From positions 1-8,495 of the forward strand of contig JAJRBK010000045.1 of assembly GCA_028679495.1 (NCBI GenBank): a DNA stretch of 8,495 bases, in the 5' to 3' direction. The stretch's first letter is position 1; each line of letters starts with the position of its first letter. This document shows, piece by piece, positions 1 through 6,082 of this stretch. The notes under the pieces were generated by a model. The model worked only from the letters and a program-made list of their open reading frames with translations. It was not told where the DNA came from and made no database searches. The DNA comes from Methanobacteriota archaeon (GTDB lineage: Archaea; Halobacteriota; Bog-38; Methanoflorentales; Methanoflorentaceae). The position numbers and the translations under genes are program-made.

Positions 1-1387
1 CAATTTCTTCAAGCCTTCGCTCGCTTATAACGACCGAACCGATGAGTCGGTAATCTGCGACGGGGTTGGCCTTAAGCCAATGGAGGAGGGCATCGACAGA
101 CACCGATTGCTCCTCTGCAAGCCGTTTCGTATCTATAAGATCGCCTTCAAATGTGAGTTTTGTCACGTCAATCAATGCAACCTGATAGGCGATTGCGTAC
201 TCCTCCATGTGCTTTAGATAGTCGACGATCGGCTTAAGCGGCACTTTTTTGTCGTAGAAGATGACCTGCCCTTTCACCCCTTCAAAGTGTGTGCAGCCGA
301 GCGATCTATCTACTGCGATGAGCAAGTTTTTCACGTCGACGTTTCGCAGCTTTTCGAGCTTCTTTTTCAGATACTCGTCGGTCCAGAATCCGACGACCTC
401 GAGGTACGCCTTCATGCCATTTTTCTCGAAGGCAAAGTCGGGCAAAAAGACGTATCGGCCTGCTCGTAGCAGCTCAGGCTCTCGCTTGAGGGTCCAGCCT
501 AAACGCAAAGCGTTAAACGAACGGGCAAATGCAGCCTCTACCGCACTGTCAAAACGTTCCTTCGTCTCTTCAGTGTGCTGAGCCTTGAATAGATCCTGAG
601 CTATCTCGCTATTAAGGACGAACCGAAGGAGCTTGGGCGCGTGTCTGTCTCCCCCCACGATGCTTGCCTCAAGGCTCCATCGCTCTGCTTGAACGATTGA
701 AGGGAGGAGCTTGGCAAGCGCGGTACCGTATCGATCAGTCATCTTAAAAAGCGACGCAGGTCCATCGACGAGCACGCGGTCTACATCTTCGCCCTTTTCG
801 ATGCTGTACATAAGCCCAAGATACTTCAACCGCCTGAAGATTCTTTGATAGTTACTGCCTGCCGTGAATTCTAACGAAACCGCTTTAAACAAGAGCGTCT
901 GCGTCAGGCTCAAATTATACTGCTGAAGCAAATCTTGAGGAGACGGAGGAACGATGCATTCGAGCACTAACTGCTCCTCCCAATCACTCCATAAAGACTC
1001 CTCGAGCTCTGTAGGTGAGATTTCAAGTCGACGGGCCGCTTGAGCTATCACCTGCTGCCTCGTCTCTTGTGACGCGACGAGCGTGTAGCGATTTGCTTCC
1101 TTGAAGACCTCACGGCGTGCTTTTCTCGGATCGATGTGGTTATACGGCGTGAAGGTTGCTGAGCGATCGAGTAGCGCACAAAGCCCCCGGACGAGCCGGT
1201 AATCGAAGCCTATCTCTTCGAATGCTTGGAGGCATTTAATAAGCTCACCTTTTCGTTTGCCGACGTGCGTTTCGTAGGTCTCAATCAAACTAGAGGCGAG
1301 CTCAATATGGCTCTCTTCGACCGTTACATAAACGGGTCTGATCTTCCCTTGCCGAGAACGGGCAATGAGTAGATTGCTAGGAAGCAT
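1..1387 (-). CDS. bax1: Bax1 (DUF790) endonuclease partner of XPB, 3' end outside window
   Basis: The minus strand is open without a stop from an ATG at 1387 to the window edge, giving at least 462 residues; the C-terminus lies beyond base 1. The protein matches the archaeal DUF790/Bax1 family, a structure-specific nuclease that binds and stimulates XPB in archaeal excision repair. The nuclease core is visible near residues 303-350: LPDF with D317, then YLEVVGFW with E330, followed by a Lys-rich stretch (YLKKKLEKL). This is the PD-(D/E)xK-like arrangement expected of the family, so the nuclease looks intact. The start is supported by a GGGAGGG ribosome-binding site 5-6 nt upstream. The ATG lies inside the end of the XPB gene (11-nt overlap, different frame), implying co-transcription and translational coupling. 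Family assignment is firm; activity in this organism is inferred. Confidence 0.9.
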   Translation of the reverse strand, partial: MLPSNLLIARSRQGKIRPVYVTVEESHIELASSLIETYETHVGKRKGELIKCLQAFEEIGFDYRLVRGLCALLDRSATFTPYNHIDPRKARREVFKEANRYTLVASQETRQQVIAQAARRLEISPTELEESLWSDWEEQLVLECIVPPSPQDLLQQYNLSLTQTLLFKAVSLEFTAGSNYQRIFRRLKYLGLMYSIEKGEDVDRVLVDGPASLFKMTDRYGTALAKLLPSIVQAERWSLEASIVGGDRHAPKLLRFVLNSEIAQDLFKAQHTEETKERFDSAVEAAFARSFNALRLGWTLKREPELLRAGRYVFLPDFAFEKNGMKAYLEVVGFWTDEYLKKKLEKLRNVDVKNLLIAVDRSLGCTHFEGVKGQVIFYDKKVPLKPIVDYLKHMEEYAIAYQVALIDVTKLTFEGDLIDTKRLAEEQSVSVDALLHWLKANPVADYRLIGSVVISERRLEEI

Positions 1388-2747
1388 TCTCTCCCTCCCG
1401 CCATTTCCTCTTTCGGCGCGTGCTCATCTTCATCTCGCTCGTATTGCGGGTCACGATTTCCACAAGCCGTGCTTGCTTCCCTTCCCGTTTTCGCAGGATC
1501 CTTCCGAGGCGCTGGATAAATTCACGCGAACTTCCTGTGCCGCTTAGTATGATTGCCTGTGCTGCATCAGGCACATCAACTCCCTCATCGAGTACCTTGG
1601 AGGTGACGACAATGCGGTACGTTCCGTTATGAAAACTATCGAGAATTTCGCGGCGCTCGTCTTTCGGCGTCATATGTGTGATGGCTGGAATCAACAACGT
1701 GCGTGAAATAGTATGCACAAGTTTGTTATGCTGCGTGAAAACGATCGTTTGATCAGCATCATTTTCTGCCAGCAGCTTTTTGAGCGCTTTGATCTTTGCA
1801 CGAGAGTTCAAAGCGATAGACATCGCCTTGTTTCGGGCTAAAAGGGCCTTACGTGCTTGGCTATCACGCCCGCTTCGCATGATAAGCCGATTAAAGTCCT
1901 GTGGCGTTCGCATGGGAATCTTAGCGCGGGCAAGGTAATCAGTAAATACACGATACTGAGCGGCGTACTCCTCTTGTTCGTCTGGCGTAAGGTCGACATA
2001 CAATCGCTCCACCTCGTAAGCTGAAAGGTAATCTCCAGCTAGCGCCTGTACCGAAAGCTCGAAGACTTTGCCACCGACAAGACGCGAGAGCTCAGTATGT
2101 AGTCCGTCCTCTCGTTCGTATGTTGCGGTAAGACCCATCCTCGCAGGACTGAGCGACATCTCAGCTATGTAACGATAGCCTTCTGCTGGAAGGTGATGCA
2201 CCTCATCGAAAACCACAAGACCGAACTTATTGCCAAGTTCTCCAGCTCGGAGATATGCTGAGTCATAGGTCGACACAGTCAACGGGAGGAGGACATTCTC
2301 GCCACCACCATACACGCCGATCTCCAAGTTGAACTCATCTGCGAGAACGCGCCGCCACTGTGCGACAAGCTCAAGCGTCGGTACCACGACTAACGTAGGC
2401 GTTTGGAGCATTTCGATTGCCCCAACTGCGACCAGCGTTTTACCGGCCCCCGTAGGAAGGACGATTGATCCTCGATTTCCCGCCTGTATCCACGCATCGA
2501 GGGCATCTTTCTGATAGCCACGCAGTTGCGTCTTGCCTACAAACCGTGGCACAGGGAGTAAGCTTCGGGCGTAATCTTCATAGTTGACGTTGCTTTTCTC
2601 AAGGAAGGCAATGATATCGCTGTAATGTAACGCTGGCGCACGGTAGGCGTTGGAGCGAGCATCCCAACTAGAATTTGGCACGTGCACGTCGCCGTGAATC
2701 AAGAGTGTGCCTTTGTCATATCTTAGTTGTGCTTTCAACGACATCAC
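1377..2747 (-). CDS. xpb: XPB-type superfamily 2 DNA helicase (Rad25 family)
   Basis: A full-length archaeal XPB helicase of 456 residues, a 3'-5' DNA translocase that opens DNA and, in archaea, works with the Bax1 nuclease. Visible motifs in order: an N-terminal damage-recognition-like domain (about 1-75), LRGYQ before motif I, Walker A PTGAGKT (98-104), DEVH box (181-184), motif III TAT (207-209), then the XPB-specific RED motif (212-214). A charged thumb-like insertion follows (about 250-315), then helicase domain 2 with VFTQH (336-340), DEGVDVPDA (387-395) and motif VI QRLGRILR (412-419). All catalytic motifs look intact. The first codon is GTG at 2747, immediately followed by ATG at 2744; either may be the start and no good Shine-Dalgarno site is seen. 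A TAG in frame upstream limits extension. The stop overlaps the start of bax1. Confidence 0.95.
   Translation of the reverse strand: MMSLKAQLRYDKGTLLIHGDVHVPNSSWDARSNAYRAPALHYSDIIAFLEKSNVNYEDYARSLLPVPRFVGKTQLRGYQKDALDAWIQAGNRGSIVLPTGAGKTLVAVGAIEMLQTPTLVVVPTLELVAQWRRVLADEFNLEIGVYGGGENVLLPLTVSTYDSAYLRAGELGNKFGLVVFDEVHHLPAEGYRYIAEMSLSPARMGLTATYEREDGLHTELSRLVGGKVFELSVQALAGDYLSAYEVERLYVDLTPDEQEEYAAQYRVFTDYLARAKIPMRTPQDFNRLIMRSGRDSQARKALLARNKAMSIALNSRAKIKALKKLLAENDADQTIVFTQHNKLVHTISRTLLIPAITHMTPKDERREILDSFHNGTYRIVVTSKVLDEGVDVPDAAQAIILSGTGSSREFIQRLGRILRKREGKQARLVEIVTRNTSEMKMSTRRKRKWREGENAS
1393..1399 (-). promoter_or_regulatory. Shine-Dalgarno site of bax1
   Basis: Minus strand reads GGGAGGG, with the GGAGG core ending 6 nt before the bax1 ATG at 1387. 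It lies inside the last codons of XPB and fixes the bax1 start within the overlap. Confidence 0.75.
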
Positions 2748-2761
2748 CGACGAAACATAAG

Positions 2762-2771
2762 CGCGTTGAAT
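2762..2771 (-). repeat. 10-bp motif shared with upstream of the nucleotidyltransferase gene (copy 1)
   Basis: Minus strand ATTCAACGCG, 18-27 nt upstream of the XPB ATG. An identical 10-mer in the same orientation lies at 3956-3965, 12-21 nt upstream of the next gene. It could be a common promoter or operator element, but 10 bp may also be chance. Confidence 0.3.
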
Positions 2772-2935
2772 CTGCCGACCTACCTAAAACATCGCGTGCT
2801 ATAGGAAGTCACGCTGGGATAGGGGACCACCCATAAGAAGGAATGCAGAGAGCTGCACAAATGGCATAGCTTGTTCGCTGTTCGTCTAAAGTAATTATGT
2901 TTTCATGTGTAATAAACGCCAGCATGGCCACTGTA

Positions 2936-2953
2936 CGCGCTATTTCTAGCGCG
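2936..2953 (-). other. GC-rich perfect hairpin downstream of the nucleotidyltransferase gene
   Basis: CGCGCTA (2936-2942) and TAGCGCG (2947-2953) are perfectly complementary, giving a 7-bp stem with a 4-nt loop. It starts about 40 nt past the stop of the minus-strand nucleotidyltransferase gene, in the 246-bp gap before XPB. No T-tract follows directly, so a bacterial-style terminator is not supported; it may be a 3' RNA structure. The rest of the gap (2748-2993) holds only a weak 38-codon ORF (2809-2925) and no recognisable RNA gene. Confidence 0.4.
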
Positions 2954-2993
2954 GTTGTCTCGCCAAGGCTGCGTTAGACATCACGAGTGGATG

Positions 2994-3944
2994 TTAAAAC
3001 GTGCTCTCGTGAGGCCGATCTCTATGTGACAGTAAAGTACAACTCTTTATCCATTCACCTCGGGCCTCACGAGTCGTACCTATGATGAGTCGTGCCATGT
3101 CCCCTTTGTTGCAGAGTCCCCGAGCTTCGATTATCTCGCCTTCAAACGCCTGGCCTGCATAAGTGTGGGTGTACGAGAGAACCTTCTGTACGGTCTCGTG
3201 CTCTATCTTGTAGATGGCAGGACTGTCAAAAGCGTATTCGGCGCCTGTCACCTTCGCGCGAATTGCTGCATAGCCATCGTCTATGCCTAGAGGCTCAACG
3301 CTGATCTCATCAAAATCCCGCACAAACAGAAGGTCAAAGTACGTCGTTCCGATCATCCCCCGATTCCATTTTCGCTGTTCGTGCAGAACGAATTCACTGA
3401 AGGATAATTCAGGAGAGCGTTTTTGGTAAATGCGACGCCACATGCTCGTGTCGATGGGTGGCATATCTCCCGATTGCACGGCGGTCCGCAACGCTTGCCG
3501 CGCTCGAGCAAAGCTCGACCTGCCGTAGAGAACAAAGTCGATATCAGACGTCTCTATCTCAAGCCCGACCAATCGAGACCCTGTCACACCCATCTTTCGC
3601 CGACTGACACCATAACTCTCAAACATCTCCACAATTTGTTCAACGGTGGCATCGGCGCTTCGCTCGACGTACTCATAAGGATGTTTTGCTTCACGTATTT
3701 CTTCGAACGAAATGACACACAAGCCCCGACTGTAGCAGCCGAAAGACTGCATAAGCGCTTGTGCCTCATCAAATCCAAGTTTTCGGTAGCGGGCCCCATC
3801 TGGCATCGTACGCTCCCCTTTTTTATCTGGAACGTATCGTAGGAAGCCGCGTACTGCATCCACGTTATCGTACGACGCGACGGCGAAAATCCAGCCCTTT
3901 TTTGTGATAACAAAATCTCTTATCCGAAAAGGCTCGGGAGTCAT
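2994..3944 (-). CDS. predicted nucleotidyltransferase, COG1665-like archaeal family of unknown function
   Basis: A 316-residue protein that I recognise as an archaeal predicted nucleotidyltransferase (COG1665-like). The polymerase-beta-type signature is clear: G122-S123, then SDIDF with D134 and D136, the hallmark GS-x(n)-DhD of the fold. A candidate third carboxylate is D204 (YFDLLF). An N-terminal region (about 7-95) and a C-terminal beta-rich domain (about 250-300, with YTHTYAGQA and RLIIGTTREA) flank it and look conserved rather than random. The transferred nucleotide and the acceptor are unknown. The start at ATG 3944 is supported by GGTGGGG ending just upstream. The gene follows the aminopeptidase by 125 bp and precedes XPB by 246 bp on the same strand; a link to repair is only positional. 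Family recognition is from memory, the motif is seen directly. Confidence 0.8.
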   Translation of the reverse strand: MTPEPFRIRDFVITKKGWIFAVASYDNVDAVRGFLRYVPDKKGERTMPDGARYRKLGFDEAQALMQSFGCYSRGLCVISFEEIREAKHPYEYVERSADATVEQIVEMFESYGVSRRKMGVTGSRLVGLEIETSDIDFVLYGRSSFARARQALRTAVQSGDMPPIDTSMWRRIYQKRSPELSFSEFVLHEQRKWNRGMIGTTYFDLLFVRDFDEISVEPLGIDDGYAAIRAKVTGAEYAFDSPAIYKIEHETVQKVLSYTHTYAGQAFEGEIIEARGLCNKGDMARLIIGTTREARGEWIKSCTLLSHRDRPHESTF

Positions 3945-3946
3945 AA

Positions 3947-3953
3947 CCCCACC
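3947..3953 (-). promoter_or_regulatory. Shine-Dalgarno site of the nucleotidyltransferase gene
   Basis: Minus strand GGTGGGG, with GGTG placed 5 nt before the ATG at 3944. It supports that start over alternatives. Confidence 0.6.
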
Positions 3954-3955
3954 AA

Positions 3956-3965
3956 CGCGTTGAAT
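3956..3965 (-). repeat. 10-bp motif shared with upstream of XPB (copy 2)
   Basis: Minus strand ATTCAACGCG, identical to 2762-2771 and again directly upstream of a start codon. Similar one-mismatch copies occur inside coding DNA, so significance is uncertain. Confidence 0.3.
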
Positions 3966-4055
3966 TCAAACGATATGAAGTTTGCTCCTTGGAAGTGGCA
4001 AAACAACGAACTTACGCTTCCCCAGTGCTGAAGGCTAGAGAATGGTCAGTACGAT

Positions 4056-4072
4056 TAACGCTGTCAGCGTTA
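4056..4072. repeat. 17-bp near-perfect palindrome over the map stop codon
   Basis: TAACGCTG and CAGCGTTA form 8-bp perfect inverted arms around one central base. The TAA stop of the minus-strand aminopeptidase gene is the outermost three bases (4070-4072). The loop is too short for a stable full RNA hairpin, so a dimeric protein site or chance are the alternatives. Confidence 0.4.
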
Positions 4073-4951
4073 GAGTGTTATACAACCTCCCCTCGTGACG
4101 AACACCGTGCGCTCCGCGTGCGCAACAGCCTGCCCTTGCGCTTCGATCAGCGGGGGGTATCGAACGAGGCATCCGTGATTCGCTAGCTCATTAATCTCAG
4201 CACGACGGACACACTCCGTTTTCTCTATCCATCTGAGTGAGAAAGGCAAAACGCCATATAATGCGTGAAGGTTAGAGTACGCGTTGCGTGCCTCAAGGGA
4301 GAGTGATGCTCTATCAAACAGGAGACGCAGAGAGTAGATCTCAGTCTTCCCCGCTTGTTCGACTTTGGCACTCTTAGCGAGCGTTACTTCTATAGCGACC
4401 ACATCACCAGTGCGAAACACTTTGTGTGCATACGAAGCGACTGGTGTTGGCCCGTGCAGGATAAATTGCTCTATGGTGTGCCCGTGTGAGTCACTTACGT
4501 TACGAAGACCCTCACTGACAACACACCGTTCAAGATGGTGGGCTACACTGCGCGCGGTGACTCCCTCATGTATGAGAGCCAGCGCATTTGTCAATGCTCG
4601 CTCCGCTGCCCATATGAGAGGCGCATGCGGCGTTTCGCTGATTTCCCACGTCACAGCGGTATCAGCTATATACCCAAAGACATGTGCCCCAACGTCGACT
4701 TTGAGCAGATCACCGGTATGCAGAACGTCGGTCGTCACACGGTTCGGCGTGTGATATGCCACCTCATTGTTTAACATAAGACATACAGGAAAAGCGGGAA
4801 GTGCGCCCTGTCTCTTAATGTCCTTCTCAATGAACTCGGCAAGCTCAATTACGGGCATGCCGACGTATGCTAATAGATGTGCCCGTGCAAGCGCACGCTT
4901 AACGATCGCGCCAGCTTTTATGTAACAGGCCAGCGCGTTCAATACTTTCAT
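4070..4951 (-). CDS. map: methionine aminopeptidase, type II archaeal
   Basis: Removes the initiator methionine from nascent proteins. From ATG 4951 the protein has 293 residues, the usual length for archaeal type II enzymes. Predicted metal ligands are all present: D86 (KVDVG), D97 (IADTAVT), H158 (HGHTIEQF), E188 (AIEVTL) and E280 (HAERT); H67 matches the conserved active-site histidine. A type II-specific insert fills about 215-265. Surroundings are divergent: the usual EPFAT-like stretch reads EVTL, and the usual Q-x-E-H-T reads HAERT. The start is chosen because GAGGTG lies 6 nt upstream of ATG 4951; an in-frame GTG at 4960 falls inside that site. It overlaps the end of Sua5 by 53 nt in another frame, so the two are probably co-translated. 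Identity is firm; catalytic efficiency is uncertain. Confidence 0.9.
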   Translation of the reverse strand: MKVLNALACYIKAGAIVKRALARAHLLAYVGMPVIELAEFIEKDIKRQGALPAFPVCLMLNNEVAYHTPNRVTTDVLHTGDLLKVDVGAHVFGYIADTAVTWEISETPHAPLIWAAERALTNALALIHEGVTARSVAHHLERCVVSEGLRNVSDSHGHTIEQFILHGPTPVASYAHKVFRTGDVVAIEVTLAKSAKVEQAGKTEIYSLRLLFDRASLSLEARNAYSNLHALYGVLPFSLRWIEKTECVRRAEINELANHGCLVRYPPLIEAQGQAVAHAERTVFVTRGGCITL

Positions 4952-5492
4952 AGCCCGCACCTCGGCGTATCACCGTGTGGTTTACGAGGTCAACGACGGT
5001 CGAAGGGCCGAGAGAAGCCGTGCCCCCCTCGAGGATGCAATCAACATCGAGTATGACGTCTTCTGCACGTGTCGCTGGTGGGTCGCCGGTAAGATTGGCA
5101 CTCGTAGAGGTTATCGGCTCACCCACTTCATTGATCAGCTGACAGGCCATATCGTGTGCTGGATATCGAATGCCTACACACAGGGAGCCGGCCGTGAGGA
5201 TAAGTGGCACGACATCTTTTTTTGGCAGCAACACGGTAAATGGCCCTGGCAACAGCTTGTGCAAGAGATCATCATCGTGTATATATGCGACCGTGTCGAT
5301 CATCTCTAAGCTCGAAACCGCCATCGAGATTGGTTTTGAGGGTATCCTTTTCAAAGCAATAACCTTTCGTACGGTCTTTTCGTTTAGCGCGAGCGCTCCA
5401 ATACCATATACCGTCTCAGTTGGATAAACGACGACACCACCGGCTCTAATAGCAGCAGCTGCACTCTGAACGTTATTTATCAGCCTCGGCAT
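4899..5492 (-). CDS. sua5: L-threonylcarbamoyladenylate synthase (Sua5/YwlC/TsaC family)
   Basis: Makes threonylcarbamoyl-AMP from threonine, bicarbonate and ATP, the first step of the universal t6A modification at tRNA position 37; the KEOPS complex then transfers it. Conserved blocks are clear: VVYPTETVYGIG (21-32), KR with downstream KP (48-54), LPGPFTVLLP (81-90), VGIRYPAH (106-113), ITSTSAN (127-133) and GGTASLGPSTVVDL (156-169). At 197 residues this is the short form without the C-terminal Sua5 domain. I prefer ATG 5492: a TATA-like box at 5525-5532 would place transcription start near 5504, downstream of the alternative in-frame GTG at 5510, and the N-terminus then matches the family. 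It follows MBF1 by 52 nt and overlaps map by 53 nt. Confidence 0.92.
   Translation of the reverse strand: MPRLINNVQSAAAAIRAGGVVVYPTETVYGIGALALNEKTVRKVIALKRIPSKPISMAVSSLEMIDTVAYIHDDDLLHKLLPGPFTVLLPKKDVVPLILTAGSLCVGIRYPAHDMACQLINEVGEPITSTSANLTGDPPATRAEDVILDVDCILEGGTASLGPSTVVDLVNHTVIRRGAGYESIERAGLLHKSWRDR
4958..4963 (-). promoter_or_regulatory. Shine-Dalgarno site of map
   Basis: Minus strand GAGGTG, 6 nt before ATG 4951, inside the Sua5 coding sequence. It decides the map start against the in-frame GTG at 4960. Confidence 0.7.
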
Positions 5493-5524
5493 AATATTGA
5501 GAACGCTCACGCAATGATGGAGTG

Positions 5525-5532
5525 CTTATAAA
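5525..5532 (-). promoter_or_regulatory. putative TATA box for the sua5-map transcript
   Basis: Minus strand TTTATAAG in the short gap after MBF1. Its centre is about 37 nt upstream of ATG 5492, which would allow a leader of roughly 10 nt. It suggests sua5 can be transcribed independently of MBF1. No experimental support. Confidence 0.4.
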
Positions 5533-5544
5533 GACTTGAAAGGT

Positions 5545-6021
5545 TTAGCCCCTTCGCTTAACCACGGCAATATCGCCTAGCGTTAGATTTTCTGAGTATT
5601 TGTCTCGCCTCGTTTCGTCTGCACTCACGTCAATAAGAAGGTGTATATTGAGTGCCTTCTCAAGTTTCTTGCGAAGTCTGTCATCGGGCGCAAGCTCCTT
5701 TCTCTCAACCTTTTTAATGACAAGAGCCTTTTCCATGATCTTGCCAGCGAGTTGTTCTTGAGTCAGTTGCGCTCTTTCACGTGCCTCCCGCACAACTTTG
5801 TCAAAGTCTGGGTCCAGCTCCCCCTGCATCTGTCGATAAATATCCGTGTAGCGCGTGCGGGCACGCACGGCGACTTTAGTTTTATGTCCACCTGACGCCT
5901 GAGGTCGTCGTATTTCCGTACCAAGATTGCCACAATAAGCGCACGTATCGAGCTCTGCTCCTTCGATAACGACGTGCTTGGGCTTTCCCGAAATTTCCTT
6001 CCCGCATAGTTCACAATGCAT
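5545..6021 (-). CDS. mbf1: multiprotein bridging factor 1 family protein (archaeal aMBF1)
   Basis: A 158-residue archaeal MBF1 homologue. The N-terminus is a zinc ribbon with C3/C6 (CELC) and C27/C30 (CAYC). A basic linker (about 40-60) leads to a helix-turn-helix domain of the Cro/C1 type (about 75-125, including AQLTQEQLAGKI and VERKELAPDDRLRKKLEKAL). In eukaryotes MBF1 bridges activators and TBP and protects against ribosomal frameshifting; archaeal MBF1 binds the small ribosomal subunit, so its role here may be translational rather than transcriptional. The reading frame is open to 6120, but the true start is ATG 6021, where the zinc ribbon begins and GAGG lies 5 nt upstream. It is divergent from pan, with a 61-bp shared control region, and followed by sua5. 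Confidence 0.93.
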   Translation of the reverse strand: MHCELCGKEISGKPKHVVIEGAELDTCAYCGNLGTEIRRPQASGGHKTKVAVRARTRYTDIYRQMQGELDPDFDKVVREARERAQLTQEQLAGKIMEKALVIKKVERKELAPDDRLRKKLEKALNIHLLIDVSADETRRDKYSENLTLGDIAVVKRRG

Positions 6022-6043
6022 TTTTTCCTCGAAAAAAGAATAT

Positions 6044-6052
6044 ATAGCATGC
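6044..6052 (+). repeat. 9-bp direct repeat ATAGCATGC, copy 1
   Basis: Perfect match to 6061-6069, period 17 bp, each copy containing the palindrome GCATGC next to an AT box. Placement in the divergent promoter suggests a possible operator. Confidence 0.5.
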
Positions 6053-6060
6053 ACTGTTAA

Positions 6061-6069
6061 ATAGCATGC
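6061..6069 (+). repeat. 9-bp direct repeat ATAGCATGC, copy 2
   Basis: Second copy, immediately before the pan ribosome-binding site and covering its predicted transcription start. Confidence 0.5.
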
Positions 6070-6074
6070 GGAGG
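6070..6074 (+). promoter_or_regulatory. Shine-Dalgarno site of pan
   Basis: GGAGG with 8 nt before the GTG at 6083. It supports this GTG as the pan start; no better in-frame ATG is close by. Confidence 0.75.
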
Positions 6075-6082
6075 ATAAGACA

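Larger units (their letters stand above)
6022..6082. promoter_or_regulatory. divergent promoter region between mbf1 and pan
   Basis: A 61-bp gap serves both genes. TATATA (6041-6046) is symmetric; on the plus strand it is preceded by an A-rich stretch fitting a BRE and would start the pan transcript near 6068-6070, just before its GGAGG site. In the other direction the same box would start an almost leaderless mbf1 transcript near 6020. A second AT box, TTAAATA (6057-6063), could instead drive mbf1 leftwards with a leader of around 10-15 nt carrying the GAGG site. Which box serves which gene is inferred. Confidence 0.6.

Noticed and set aside
261..581. Plus-strand 106-codon open frame opposite Bax1
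   Set aside because: It is antisense to the continuous, motif-bearing Bax1 frame, is Ser/Phe-rich, has no ribosome-binding site and resembles no known family.
3082..3088. ATGATGA resembling a C/D-box RNA C box
   Set aside because: It lies inside the nucleotidyltransferase coding sequence and no matching D box or internal C'/D' boxes follow at a suitable distance.
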